A stretch of 61,885 bases of DNA from Cytophagales bacterium Alg240-R148 (GTDB taxonomy: Bacteria; Bacteroidota; Bacteroidia; Cytophagales; Cyclobacteriaceae). The translations under genes were made by a program, and so were the position numbers. The notes below the pieces were generated by a model. The model ran no database searches. It was not told where the DNA came from and saw only the letters and a program-made list of their open reading frames with translations. The stretch is taken from the NCBI GenBank assembly GCA_900537185.1, contig LS999826.1, positions 1,662,143 through 1,724,027 on the forward strand, written 5' to 3'. Of this stretch, positions 32,771-42,067 are shown piece after piece (position 1 is the first letter of the stretch; each line of letters starts with the position of its first letter).

Positions 32771-33401
32771 TCTTTAGTTTTTTATTTTGAAGGAGTAACA
32801 TTTCGTTCTTGCTCTTGTCATATTCAAAATTATCCTCTATTACAATGGAAGAGTTTGAAGCTATTTTTTTAAGATCTTGCAAAAACAGTAGTAAAACATC
32901 GAAACTTTCATTGGTAAATAGTAGATCTACCTTTTTTTCCTTACCAGAAGTTGGGTGTACCACCCATTCGTCGTCCCAAATTTCTATTTTCTGTATTTTA
33001 TCTATTTTAAAAACTGAACCATTGAATACAAACTTATTGGGCAGAATTTGATACTTTTCTGGAAAAAACAATTGAAACAGGGAGTAAACAAGGATAATTA
33101 ATAGCCCCAAATCATAGAATGAATTTTTTTGCCATTCTGAAGTTAACATAATCAAAGGAATGGTTATGATGAGGACCATATTTGTAAGAATAATACCAGA
33201 ATTTTTCTTAAACGTTTGCCAAAATGGAGTAGCAATTTTATAGTGTTTACTGCCTTTACTGGGTTCTGTTATTGTTGCCTTCAATTGACCATTTAAAACG
33301 GAAGGAAGTGCCCTTAATAATATAAACAGTAAGTACACCCACAAGATTTCTGTTTTGTATTCTTCTAATATTTGGAATGCTTTACTGCTAAATTCTAACA
33401 T
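32760..33401 (-). CDS. Membrane protein of unknown function
   Basis: 213 residues: one N-terminal transmembrane helix, two more in the middle ('GIILTNMVLIITIPLIMLTS', 'LGLLIILVYSLFQLFFPEKY'), then a soluble PH-like domain ('LPNKFVFNGSVFKIDKIQKI', 'WVVHPTSGKEKKVDLLFTN'). It is coupled to the four-helix gene downstream by overlap. Function unknown. Confidence 0.75.
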   Translation of the reverse strand: MLEFSSKAFQILEEYKTEILWVYLLFILLRALPSVLNGQLKATITEPSKGSKHYKIATPFWQTFKKNSGIILTNMVLIITIPLIMLTSEWQKNSFYDLGLLIILVYSLFQLFFPEKYQILPNKFVFNGSVFKIDKIQKIEIWDDEWVVHPTSGKEKKVDLLFTNESFDVLLLFLQDLKKIASNSSIVIEDNFEYDKSKNEMLLLQNKKLKNAS

Positions 33402-33588
33402 TGTAAAGGGGGTGTTCTTAAGAGATTCGAGCTAAAATAAAAGTGTTAATTGAATTGACAAATACCAAAATAGACCAATCCTTTTTCTGAAAAAAAATCA
33501 AAATCGAATTCAAAAATATAAAAAAAAATCAAAACATACTGATGAAGGCATTTAGAACAGAGTGCCAAACAGTATACTCTAAGTTTAG

Positions 33589-33627
33589 AAAAGGGTGGAT
33601 GCAGAACTTTTGATCCCGCACCCTTTT
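33589..33627 (-). terminator. Terminator hairpin behind the catalase gene
   Basis: AAAAGGGTG and CACCCTTTT form a nine-base stem 12 bases after the catalase stop codon, with a loose T run beyond it on the minus strand. Confidence is moderate because the loop is 21 bases and the T tract short. Confidence 0.5.
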
Positions 33628-33638
33628 GTTATTGCTAA

Positions 33639-35117
33639 TTACTTTATAAACTCATCCACCTTCACCCCTAATCCTTCGGCTATTCCTTTGCCCAATGCTG
33701 GGCTTACTCTAAACCAGTGGCAGAGTTGTCGGTTGATAATCTCCTTTTTCTTTGGCCCATCTATTCCGCTCATGGCGCCAACAATGTTGTGTATGGTGTT
33801 TTGTTGTTGCTGGGCATTCATAACTTCCTCAAACAAACCCTTTGGTTGAGAATAGTGGTCGTCATCGTTGAAGTTTCTATCAAAGTATCCAACTTCGTTG
33901 CTGTCCAAAAGATAGGGGAGGCCTTGGCTTTTTTCGTCTTCTACCTTACCATCAAAACTATTGGGGTAGTGGTTGGGGCTGCTGCCACCATTGCCATCAA
34001 AACGCATGGCCCCATCGCGGTGGTAGCTATTGGTGCTGTACGGACATTTGTTTACAGGCAAGGCATTGTAGTTGGCCCCTATGCGGTACCGCTGGGCGTC
34101 TGGGTAGGCGAATATCCTACCCTGCAACATTTTATCAGGAGAAAAACCGATGCCATCCACCAAGTTGGATGGAGAAAATGCCGACTGTTCCACATCCTGA
34201 AAGTAGTTGTCTGGAATTTCATTTAACTCAATTTCCCCCACTTCCATCAAAGGGAAGTCCTTGTGCGGCCAAATTTTAGTCAAATCAAACGGATTCCATT
34301 GAAATGTTTTGGCTTCTTCCGGCGTCATCACCTGAATTTTGAGGGTGTATTTAGGGAAATCCCCATTTTCAATGGCGGTAACCAAGTCGCGTTGGGCATA
34401 ATCCGGATCGGTTCCTTTTAAAACGGTAGCTTCCGCTTCGGTTAAAGTTTTGTTGCCTTGTTGGGTTTTGTAGTGGAATTTTACATATACCCGCTCGTTG
34501 TTGGCATTGACCAATGAAAAAGTGTGGCTGCCGTAACCATTCATAAACCGGTACCCATCTGGCGTGCCCCGGTCTGACATTAAAATTAGCACTTGGTGCA
34601 AACTTTCTGGGTTCAAAGACCAATAGTCCCAAACCATGGTGGCGTCTTTGCAATTTGTTTTTGGATGCCGCTTTTGAGTATGTATAAAATCCGGAAATTT
34701 TTTAGGGTCTTTGATGAAAAATACTGGGGTATTGTTGCCTACCAAATCCCAATTGCCTCCCTCTGAATAAAATTTTAAGGCAAAGCCTCTGGGGTCCCTT
34801 TCTGTATCTGCCGAACCCATTTCTCCTCCAACGGTGGAAAATCGGGCAAAAAGCTTGGTTTCTTTTCCTATTTCAGAAAAGATATTGGCTCTGCTGTATT
34901 GGGTAATATCGTGTGTAACCGTGAACTTACCGTAGGCGCCCGTTCCCTTGGCGTGTACAACGCGCTCTGGGATGCGTTCTCTATTGAATTGTGCTAGCTT
35001 TTCTTGCAAGAAGTAGTCTTGCAGCAAAACAGGGCCTCGAGGACCTGCGGTTTGTGTATCTTCATAGTGGTTGACTGGGCAACCATTGCTGGTGGTGATA
35101 GTTTTTTTCTCTGACAT
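33639..35117 (-). CDS. katA: Monofunctional heme catalase
   Basis: 492 residues, the length of small-subunit clade 3 catalases. The active-site His is in 'RVVHAKGTGAYGKF', the distal region is 'RFSTVGGEMGSADTERDPRG' and 'DLVGNNTPVFFIKDPKKFPD', and the heme-ligand Tyr lies in 'RIFAYPDAQRYRIGANY'. It splits hydrogen peroxide into water and oxygen in the cytoplasm. No signal peptide. The AT-rich 200-base leader contains 'aaaagatcttcaattgatat' but no recognised operator. Confidence 0.95.
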   Translation of the reverse strand: MSEKKTITTSNGCPVNHYEDTQTAGPRGPVLLQDYFLQEKLAQFNRERIPERVVHAKGTGAYGKFTVTHDITQYSRANIFSEIGKETKLFARFSTVGGEMGSADTERDPRGFALKFYSEGGNWDLVGNNTPVFFIKDPKKFPDFIHTQKRHPKTNCKDATMVWDYWSLNPESLHQVLILMSDRGTPDGYRFMNGYGSHTFSLVNANNERVYVKFHYKTQQGNKTLTEAEATVLKGTDPDYAQRDLVTAIENGDFPKYTLKIQVMTPEEAKTFQWNPFDLTKIWPHKDFPLMEVGEIELNEIPDNYFQDVEQSAFSPSNLVDGIGFSPDKMLQGRIFAYPDAQRYRIGANYNALPVNKCPYSTNSYHRDGAMRFDGNGGSSPNHYPNSFDGKVEDEKSQGLPYLLDSNEVGYFDRNFNDDDHYSQPKGLFEEVMNAQQQQNTIHNIVGAMSGIDGPKKKEIINRQLCHWFRVSPALGKGIAEGLGVKVDEFIK

Positions 35118-35326
35118 ATCTTTTGCTGTTGGTGAAAATCTTGTTCTATAAAGATCTTCAATTGATATTATTATTTGTTCTCTTCTAAATAGAACCTTTC
35201 GATTCTGACATCAACTTTTATGATGGCATCTTATTGGGAGCAAAATATAGAAGAGGGAGGGAGCGTAAGAAAGTACAGCGCCTTTTGATAGTTCAAAAAG
35301 TGCTGATAATGTTTATTGAAATCGGC

Positions 35327-35515
35327 TTATCTATTGGCCGATTCATTCATGGCATCTAATACCTTGTCTAGACTAAAGCTTCCAATGGCTTGTCGTTGTG
35401 GAAAGTCTTTAAATGTCATCAAAAACTCTTTAATCTTGGCTTGCGCTTGTCCTTGTGTTGCCGCAAACAGGCAAAAACAAGACAATAACAACAATGTTAG
35501 CTTAGTTTGTTTCAT
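35327..35515 (-). CDS. Small secreted protein (uncertain)
   Basis: 62 residues: a plausible signal peptide ('LTLLLLSCFCLFAATQGQAQ') and a 42-residue mature part 'AKIKEFLMTFKDFPQRQAIG...'. No family is recognised and the frame could be chance, but the signal peptide, start context and isolation between two convincing genes favour a real gene. A Cys pair in the signal could alternatively be a lipobox. Confidence 0.45.
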   Translation of the reverse strand: MKQTKLTLLLLSCFCLFAATQGQAQAKIKEFLMTFKDFPQRQAIGSFSLDKVLDAMNESANR

Positions 35516-35592
35516 TTTTTTGGTTTTATGAATGCATTAGTTTGTTTTCATTGGTGTTGGCAATAAATAATATGCGTTGTGCAAATTTCATT

Positions 35593-35877
35593 TCAACTTC
35601 CAGCGAACGGACTTCCAAAAATACCGACTGCCAATTCTGCCCATAAGAGTAAAAACAAAACCACCACTAATAGCAGAAGCAATACCCTTTGTCCTGTATT
35701 TATTACTTTGGTCTTGATATAAAGAATGCTTACCCCTAAGGTGAAAATCATAATTCCAGCTATCAAAAAGTCTGCAACTCCCCAATTTACCTGTTCACTA
35801 AATTGCATCGCGACCAATGGAACCAAGAGCAGCAACAAAGTCAGTACTGCAATGGAAAGTAATTTTTTTGCTTTCAT
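35593..35877 (-). CDS. Three-helix membrane protein of unknown function
   Basis: ATG 35877 (MKAKKLLSIAVLTLLLLLVP) is preferred over the frame start at 35901. About 94 residues with three hydrophobic segments ('FLIAGIMIFTLGVSILYIKT', 'VLLLLLVVVLFLLLWAELAV'). No cytoplasmic domain. Family not recognised. Confidence 0.6.
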   Translation of the reverse strand: MKAKKLLSIAVLTLLLLLVPLVAMQFSEQVNWGVADFLIAGIMIFTLGVSILYIKTKVINTGQRVLLLLLVVVLFLLLWAELAVGIFGSPFAGS

Positions 35878-36066
35878 AATTGATGCAAGAATCGGTGTCA
35901 CAATAATTATACTTCATTGTGCTGATAAAGTACGTCTATTAACTGTAACTAAATTACTTATAATCTGTAGGTTGTGCAAGCAACTAGCTGTTATATATTC
36001 AGGATATATCGGCTACTAATTTTCTGGCAAATTGTTTGCCTGTGGCGGTATATTTTTAAAATTGAT

Positions 36067-36074
36067 TATTTTTG
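36067..36074 (+). promoter_or_regulatory. Possible -7 element (TATTTTTG) of the AraC gene
   Basis: TATTTTTG fits TAnnTTTG. It lies 25 bases before ATG 36099. No perfect TTG occurs 19 bases upstream, the nearest TG being at 36043. Its position makes the in-frame TTG at 36072 an unlikely start. Confidence 0.4.
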
Positions 36075-36098
36075 AAATCAGGTAAGAAGTTTTTACAG

Positions 36099-36953
36099 AT
36101 GCAACTCAAAACCCATGAACTTGATATTAATCCAAAATTCCATAAAGGAATTGTGGTGGACACCATTGCGCATAAAAACCCTTACGATGCGCAGCAAGTG
36201 CATAGGCACAATTACTATGAAATTTTAATTTTCAAAAAGGCCAATGGCGGAACCCAAATCATAGATTTTAATAGTTTTGAAATCAAGGAGAGTGCCTATT
36301 ACATGGTCCATCCAGGTCAAATTCATTTGATAAAAAACTTGTTGGTCAAAGAAGGGATTTCCATTCAATTCACAAAAGAGTTCATCACTCTCAATTTTAC
36401 TGCACAAGAACAAGACTGGATACAAGGCTTACAAGGCTATTCAGAAGTATTGTGTTCTAAGAATAGATTCCATACTATTGCTCAATTATCAGAAACTTTG
36501 CATGCCGTATTTGAAGAAAAGAGCCAGTATGGTTTTGACAAAGTATTGAGTTATTTTAGGTTGTTGTTAATAGAATTTCTGGAATCTTCAACGGATTCTA
36601 GAAAAGAAATGAAGGGGAATTCCAATAGTATTGGCAGCCATTTTGTTGCGATGGTACAAGAGCACTTCAGGGAAATTAGAAACGTACAGGACTATGCCAA
36701 AAGAATGCATATGTCCCCTCAAAAGTTGAATGCCAGCCTAAAGAAAGGGTTGGGAAAGTCGGCAAAAGACATCATCCAAGCCCAGCTATTGTTAGAAATA
36801 AAACGGCTTTTACTGGTGGGTGAATTAACCCATAAGGAGATTTTTATTCATTTGAATTTTGATAGTCAGAATTCTTATAACCGCTTTATTGACAAACAAA
36901 CAGGGTTAACCCCCACAAAACTAAAAGACCAATTGATCCAAAATCATAAATAA
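36099..36953 (+). CDS. AraC family transcriptional regulator
   Basis: From ATG 36099 (MQLKTHELDINPKFHKGI) the protein has 284 residues. The N-terminal half is a cupin-like sensor ('HRHNYYEILIFKKANGGTQI'; 'MVHPGQIHLIKNL') and the C-terminal half carries the two AraC helix-turn-helices ('IRNVQDYAKRMHMSPQKLNA', 'HKEIFIHLNFDSQNSYNRFI', 'TGLTPTKLKDQ'). It directly precedes the MFS gene (51 bases), which it may regulate. Confidence 0.9.
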   Translation: MQLKTHELDINPKFHKGIVVDTIAHKNPYDAQQVHRHNYYEILIFKKANGGTQIIDFNSFEIKESAYYMVHPGQIHLIKNLLVKEGISIQFTKEFITLNFTAQEQDWIQGLQGYSEVLCSKNRFHTIAQLSETLHAVFEEKSQYGFDKVLSYFRLLLIEFLESSTDSRKEMKGNSNSIGSHFVAMVQEHFREIRNVQDYAKRMHMSPQKLNASLKKGLGKSAKDIIQAQLLLEIKRLLLVGELTHKEIFIHLNFDSQNSYNRFIDKQTGLTPTKLKDQLIQNHK

Positions 36954-36992
36954 TTGGTCCGAAATGCTAACTCTATAGGTAGATTATTCCGC

Positions 36993-37000
36993 TAATTTTG
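36993..37000 (+). promoter_or_regulatory. TAATTTTG -7 element near the MFS start
   Basis: TAATTTTG matches TAnnTTTG and lies only four bases before ATG 37005, which would give a leaderless or nearly leaderless transcript. No TTG is well spaced upstream. It could equally be chance in AT-rich DNA. Confidence 0.3.
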
Positions 37001-37004
37001 TAGT

Positions 37005-38234
37005 ATGGAAGGAGTAAAGAATAACCAAAATAATGCAATCAAGAGGTTGTCGGTGAATGAGTTTGTGCCTTTAATGGCCTCATTGATGGCGCTGGTGGCC
37101 CTTTCAATAGACGCCATTTTACCTGCGTTGGACCGCATTGAAAGTGATTTTGAAGGAGTGGTAGGAAACGAAGTGCAATTGGTAGTGTCCATGTTGTTTC
37201 TGGGTTTGGCCATAGGGCAATTGTTTTTTGGAACATTATCGGATTTTGTGGGCCGCAAACCGGCGGTAGCTTTGGGAATTGTTTTGTTTATTGTAGGCTG
37301 TTTGTTGTCGTTTTTTGCTGCCGATTTGCAAGTGCTGTTGTTGGGAAGGGTAATGCAAGGTATAGGCCTTTCCGGGCCCAGAATTATAAGCATAGCGTTG
37401 GTGCGGGACCAATACGAAGGGACCGGAATGGCCCGAATTATGTCTTTTGTGATGTCCATTTTTATAGTAGTGCCTGCAGTGGCTCCAATGTTAGGACAAC
37501 TCGTTTTGAACTGGGCCCATTGGCGGTATATCTTTTTGTTGCTTCTATCCATTGGCTCTGTTGTATTGGTATGGTTTGTAATTCGACAACCAGAAACCTT
37601 AAAAAAGGAGAGGAGGCAAGCATTTTCGCTGTCAAAAGTGGGTTCTGTAATTTTTGCGATACTTTCCAATAGAATTTCATTGGGGTATACACTCATAGCT
37701 GGTTTGGTTGCTGGAATGTTTCTTGGTTTTTTGAGCTCCATCCAACAAATTTTTAAGGCCTATGGTTATGCCGATCTATTCGTTTATGGTTTTGCAATAT
37801 TGGCTCTTTTTATTGGTACAGCGTCGTTGGTCAATGCCAAAGCCGTATTGCAGTATGGGGTAAAGCGAATGGTGGGAGTTGCCCTTGTTGTACTTTGTGC
37901 AACCTCTGCATTTTATTTGTTGGTAGGCTGGCTGGTGCCTTTAAATTTTGCCGCTGCTATGACTTATTTGATTATTGCCGTATTCTTTATTGGGATACTA
38001 TTTGGTAATTTAAACGCACAAGCAATGGCGCCACTTGGCGCGGTAGCGGGCATAGGGAGTTCTATGGTAGGGTCTTTGTCTACTCTTATTTCCGTTCCTT
38101 TTGGAATATTAATTGGGTCTTATTTCGATAACAGCATTATGCCTTTGCTCCTAGGGTTTTTATCCTTGAGCGTGTTGTCTTTAATCTTGTTTTATTGGAC
38201 GGAAAGATCCAATTATAAAGTTTTAAAAGTTTGA
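37005..38234 (+). CDS. Bcr/CflA family MFS drug transporter
   Basis: 409 residues with about 12 transmembrane helices. 'DILPALDRIESDFEGVVGNE' near the start and 'GQLFFGTLSDFVGRKPAVAL' (motif A), 'GRVMQGIGLSGPRIISIALV' (motif with D/E for proton coupling) mark the Bcr/CflA branch. These pumps export drugs or small metabolites by proton antiport. It follows an AraC gene in the same direction. Confidence 0.9.
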   Translation: MEGVKNNQNNAIKRLSVNEFVPLMASLMALVALSIDAILPALDRIESDFEGVVGNEVQLVVSMLFLGLAIGQLFFGTLSDFVGRKPAVALGIVLFIVGCLLSFFAADLQVLLLGRVMQGIGLSGPRIISIALVRDQYEGTGMARIMSFVMSIFIVVPAVAPMLGQLVLNWAHWRYIFLLLLSIGSVVLVWFVIRQPETLKKERRQAFSLSKVGSVIFAILSNRISLGYTLIAGLVAGMFLGFLSSIQQIFKAYGYADLFVYGFAILALFIGTASLVNAKAVLQYGVKRMVGVALVVLCATSAFYLLVGWLVPLNFAAAMTYLIIAVFFIGILFGNLNAQAMAPLGAVAGIGSSMVGSLSTLISVPFGILIGSYFDNSIMPLLLGFLSLSVLSLILFYWTERSNYKVLKV

Positions 38235-38270
38235 CAATTGCCAAATAGGCCAGGCAGGTGTTAGTGTTCT

Positions 38271-38684
38271 TTATGTCGAAAATTTAAGCGCCACCTTACC
38301 CCCTAAATAGGCCATAGGAATATAGGCCAATAAAATATCCGCCGCAGCAAACCAGGTCGGCCCTGGCAACATGATGTTGACCATAATGCCTCCCAGTAAA
38401 AACAATAGACCAATTCCCATTGCAAATTTCATTTTATGCGTAGCAGCAATAGAAGCAGCTAAAATGGCGCCAAACAAGGTGCCTAAGGCATGGGCTAAAA
38501 AAGGGAATATGAAATACTGCGTACTTAAAGAGGGCATTACTTCGGCTAGCGCTTCCATATCGTTAGGGTCTACACCTGGTATGGGCATTGCAACGTGCCC
38601 AGCCTGAATTAAGCCCATGTTAATAACACTGCCAACCAACCATCCGGCAATTACAGCTAGTATGTTTTTTACTATAGGGTTCAT
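38271..38684 (-). CDS. Four-helix membrane protein of unknown function
   Basis: 137 residues with four hydrophobic segments ('ILAVIAGWLVGSVINMGLIQ', 'YFIFPFLAHALGTLFGAILA', 'FAMGIGLLFLLGGIMVNIML', 'WFAAADILLAYIPMAYLGGK'). 'VDPNDMEALAEVMPSLS' is the only long loop. Widespread in Bacteroidota; no known role. Tail-to-tail with the MFS gene. Confidence 0.75.
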   Translation of the reverse strand: MNPIVKNILAVIAGWLVGSVINMGLIQAGHVAMPIPGVDPNDMEALAEVMPSLSTQYFIFPFLAHALGTLFGAILAASIAATHKMKFAMGIGLLFLLGGIMVNIMLPGPTWFAAADILLAYIPMAYLGGKVALKFST

Positions 38685-38840
38685 AGAGATACCATTTAAT
38701 TTTGAGAAGCAAAGTAGGGAATAACCCCAACCAATTATCTTTAGACCATTTAAGTTACAAATAAAATTTTTTAAATGTGTTTAGAATTACCTTTAACAAA
38801 GACAGTCAATAATTGCGGTATTAAGAAAAATTATAAATCA

Positions 38841-39443
38841 TTAGTCTTTTATGCATTTACAATTGAGTGCAGCTTGGGGTTCATATTGTTGTGCCAACAT
38901 ATAGGTTGGCTCTATGTTAATGGAGTCTGATTCCCCACTGTTCCAAATATGCAGGCCTATCAAATGCCGAAGATTCCCTTGCTCAGGTTGTTTGTAATAG
39001 GGTTTTAGTGTGTCGGATGCAGTCCAATAATACCCCATACTTCTAGACATAAACACAGTATCTCTGGTACTCATACCGCCTAAATTAAGACCAAAACTGC
39101 TAAGATTTTGGGTAGGGATCAATTTTCCTTGACGGGTGTTGGGTTTGCCGGGTAAATCTGAAATAAATGTTTTCCATTCTCGTAAAGTGGGTAGGTGGTA
39201 TCCTTCTGGGCATGCTTTTTTTGCAGCTTTAAAACTATAATAAGCGCCGTATTTGTCGTAAAATGAATCGATTTTTAGTGATAAAGAATCTGTTGTGTTA
39301 GCAGTTGGAAACAAGTACCTAATGTTTTCTTTGAGCCAAATTTGGTGAGAAATTTTTTGTATGGTGTATGGAGTATTGTCTCGAGAGTCAGTAAAAATAT
39401 TGAAAACACAAACTAAAGCCAATACAAGGACATAGAATTTCAT
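38841..39443 (-). CDS. FISUMP-domain protein
   Basis: 200 residues; signal peptide ending 'FNIFTDS'. 'AKKACPEGYHLPTLREWKTF' and 'GYYWTASD' are the hallmark segments of the Fibrobacter succinogenes major paralogous domain, found in many surface proteins. The usual N-terminal 'VMTENLR' motif is replaced by 'WLKENIRYLF'. It is probably exported and surface-linked. Confidence 0.85.
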   Translation of the reverse strand: MKFYVLVLALVCVFNIFTDSRDNTPYTIQKISHQIWLKENIRYLFPTANTTDSLSLKIDSFYDKYGAYYSFKAAKKACPEGYHLPTLREWKTFISDLPGKPNTRQGKLIPTQNLSSFGLNLGGMSTRDTVFMSRSMGYYWTASDTLKPYYKQPEQGNLRHLIGLHIWNSGESDSINIEPTYMLAQQYEPQAALNCKCIKD

Positions 39444-39622
39444 GTTGGTAGGTTTTGATTAAAAATGATTTAAAAAATGGGCTTGGATGCACTTGTTATC
39501 AAGCACAACTAACACCTTAGTTGTGCTAATGTAGGAAATCGATTATATTTTTAGAAGAAAAAATAAAATTTTAACATTTTGAATAGCAGAAGAAGCCCTT
39601 ACTCTGTGTTAAACCAAATTAA

Positions 39623-40768
39623 TTAGAATTCTGTATTTTCATAAGAGTCGTAAAAAGCCAAAGTTAAGTTAAACCCTGTATGACTGGTTATTATGGTAGT
39701 ACCAAATTGATCTTTACCAATATTTGCTTTTAATAATATTTGATGAATTTGATTTGCAGTATTGGTGTTATCTCCGAATATTGAAGGTTTATAAGTCACT
39801 TGTAACACTTTATCATTATCGGTTGTGGTGTAGACCTCAATTTTTTCAATTTGTCCAACGCCTTCTACCTTTTTAATTTCAGGCGTTATTTTAGATATAA
39901 TCTGAATTTCTCTTTCAAAAGTATTATGCAATTCATTTTTATAATTGTTGTTATTGGACTGTTGTCTGCTGTCAAGTGAGTTTACAGAGTGGACAATTAC
40001 TGTTAAGGAAACAGCAAGAGTTCCTACCAACCAAAAGGTTTTTATTTTCTTTTTAGGGTAATTGAAATCAAATTCTTGAAAATCGTAATCAGTTACAAAC
40101 GATTGGGTAGCTAGATCGTGAAAACAACGATGCAATTTTTGATCCGTAATAATAAAAAAGAAGATGCCCAGATAATAGGCCCACTGCATACCGGAGACCA
40201 GGCCAAAATCATTAATGTTGAAATGTGAAATAAATTTAAGTATAAAATAAGGTGCTACCAATAAGGCATATCTAAAAAGTGATTCTTGCAAATTAAGTGG
40301 CTCCATGGTGTATTTTGTTACCTGTATTTTCAGGACTGATTTACCAATTGTTTGGCCAAACATTTTACTGTTAAACACACTGAAGTAGGTTAAAACTATA
40401 CTCAAACTTAAGAAAGGTTCCCAAAAGCTATTTACAAGTGAAGTTGTAGATAATAAGTACCCAATGATTGTACTGACTAATGAAAGAAAAACTATGTCAA
40501 TAAAAAATGCTATCAACCGTTTAACAAAAGGAGAAAGCTTGGATTCCTTTTTTATTTGGGCTTGAATTTCTTTTTCCCTTTCTTTTTTATTTTCAAAATC
40601 TTCAATGGTTTTACGTTGACTTACAGAAACATTAACTTCCCGTTCTTTTAAAATTTGCTGGGCCGCTTCTACTGCTCCTTCACTATAGGAATGGGAGTTG
40701 TCGATAATATTTAGAAGGTCTGATTCCGTTTTTTTCAGAAACCTTTTATAGAAATTGTTATTTTTCAT
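39623..40768 (-). CDS. RDD family membrane protein with coiled-coil N-terminus
   Basis: 381 residues: a charged coiled coil (about residues 30-70), then the RDD domain starting 'LSPFVKRLIAFFIDIVFLSL' with its Arg-Asp motif and four to five transmembrane helices, and finally a periplasmic or cytoplasmic domain of about 100 residues ('EREIQIISKITPEIKKVEGV'). RDD proteins are often small transporters; the trailing domain is unusual and unrecognised. Confidence 0.75.
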   Translation of the reverse strand: MKNNNFYKRFLKKTESDLLNIIDNSHSYSEGAVEAAQQILKEREVNVSVSQRKTIEDFENKKEREKEIQAQIKKESKLSPFVKRLIAFFIDIVFLSLVSTIIGYLLSTTSLVNSFWEPFLSLSIVLTYFSVFNSKMFGQTIGKSVLKIQVTKYTMEPLNLQESLFRYALLVAPYFILKFISHFNINDFGLVSGMQWAYYLGIFFFIITDQKLHRCFHDLATQSFVTDYDFQEFDFNYPKKKIKTFWLVGTLAVSLTVIVHSVNSLDSRQQSNNNNYKNELHNTFEREIQIISKITPEIKKVEGVGQIEKIEVYTTTDNDKVLQVTYKPSIFGDNTNTANQIHQILLKANIGKDQFGTTIITSHTGFNLTLAFYDSYENTEF

Positions 40769-40804
40769 AAAATTTGGGACAAAAATGGGTGAGGGAATAC
40801 TCCT

Positions 40805-41815
40805 TTAAAAACCATCGTATTTACTTTGGAAGTAGGAAAAGCTCTTATCATTTTTTGAAAAGTAAATGTTGGTGAAAGAGGGGAGTGCTGCATTGACCTC
40901 AGACGGCATGTTATTAACCGAACTTTTAAAATCACTTGCATTGGTAAATCCTTCGAACAAATTTTTAAATACCAACTGGTAGGTTTCAATTTGTGTATCC
41001 GTTTTGTAAATGGATGAGTTGTTTAAAAGCATGTCAATGGTTGCCAATGCATAGGCACCGTTGGCATAGGGAGAGGTTTTATCATTAAAAATAACCAGCA
41101 GTCCTTCCATACCTCTTTTGTTTACTTTTCCATCCTCCCAAAGGTAGGGCATGGCTTTGAGCCGGTTTTGCTCTTCACCCCATCTACCTTCTGCTAGTGC
41201 GGTTCCTTTTACCAAGTAAAACAAGGACTTTTCAAAGTACAGATAGATGTCCTCTTCAAAAGCTTTTATTTTTGGCGTATTGCTGTTGATATTTAATGCA
41301 AAGGGATCAATATTTTTAAGTTGGTTGGTATAGATGTTGTTGTGTTTGGTTATTGAAGGATCATTGGGATCATAATTTTCAAGGAGCAAAACATAATAGA
41401 ACCGCACCGCAGCAATCCATTTGTGTTGGTCCATTAATTCATTGGTCGTTTTGCCACCCACTTGCTGCGCTGCATTAAAATACATGGAAAGTGCTTGTTC
41501 CGGTTGCCGTTCTCCAAAGGATCCTTTAAGGAAACAATTTCCAGCGGCAATTAAGGAGTTGAAATCGCCCAACTGACAAGCTTCTTGTAAATATTGTAAG
41601 GATTTTGAAAACATCACTTCATTTTCACATTGAATGGCTGCAAGGTTTAAGTCGGTGGCCAAGTTGGCGTAACTGCTTGGTGTGTTTTTGTCAAGTTTTT
41701 GTTCTTGCTCTGTTAATTGCTTTTCTAATTGCTCACAATTTTGAGCTTGGCTCGAAAAGAAAAATGTTGAAAAAATTATAATACATACTATGTAGTGAAG
41801 ATATAATTTTGCCAT
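40805..41815 (-). CDS. Exported protein with Sel1/TPR-like helices
   Basis: 336 residues with a signal peptide ending 'SSQAQ'. 'LQYLQEACQLGDFNSLIAAG' and 'QALSMYFNAAQQVGGKTTNE' are Sel1-type alpha hairpins; the rest is helical with no catalytic motif. Seven bases of minus-strand spacing to the RDD gene suggest one transcript. Confidence 0.7.
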   Translation of the reverse strand: MAKLYLHYIVCIIIFSTFFFSSQAQNCEQLEKQLTEQEQKLDKNTPSSYANLATDLNLAAIQCENEVMFSKSLQYLQEACQLGDFNSLIAAGNCFLKGSFGERQPEQALSMYFNAAQQVGGKTTNELMDQHKWIAAVRFYYVLLLENYDPNDPSITKHNNIYTNQLKNIDPFALNINSNTPKIKAFEEDIYLYFEKSLFYLVKGTALAEGRWGEEQNRLKAMPYLWEDGKVNKRGMEGLLVIFNDKTSPYANGAYALATIDMLLNNSSIYKTDTQIETYQLVFKNLFEGFTNASDFKSSVNNMPSEVNAALPSFTNIYFSKNDKSFSYFQSKYDGF

Positions 41816-42067
41816 TGCTCAAGAGTTTAGTTGGTCCAGTCTAAATGTTTAAACCAGTAGTAAGTAAAGACACTTGAATATAAGAAATAAAAGGGGGAAA
41901 TTTAAAACCACGCACTTTGGTTTATAGTTCAATGGAGTTGGTGGAAATCAATGCGCAGCGTTGGTACAGGTTAAAATTGATTGAAATATTTGGTTTGGAA
42001 CGTTAAATTAACTGGCTCCACCCGAAGCATCAATGTTTTCTTGGAATAAGAAAAGCCAAGACACATT
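41816..42067. other. Intergenic region, no feature recognised
   Basis: About 250 bases of ordinary AT-rich sequence between two minus-strand genes. A 24-codon plus-strand frame starting at 41932 is too short to support. Confidence 0.5.

Noticed and set aside
36072-36098. TTG 36072 as the AraC start
   Set aside because: It lies within a promoter-like TATTTTTG element; ATG 36099 is a better start.
41932-42006. A 24-codon plus-strand frame
   Set aside because: Too short and without context or a family match.
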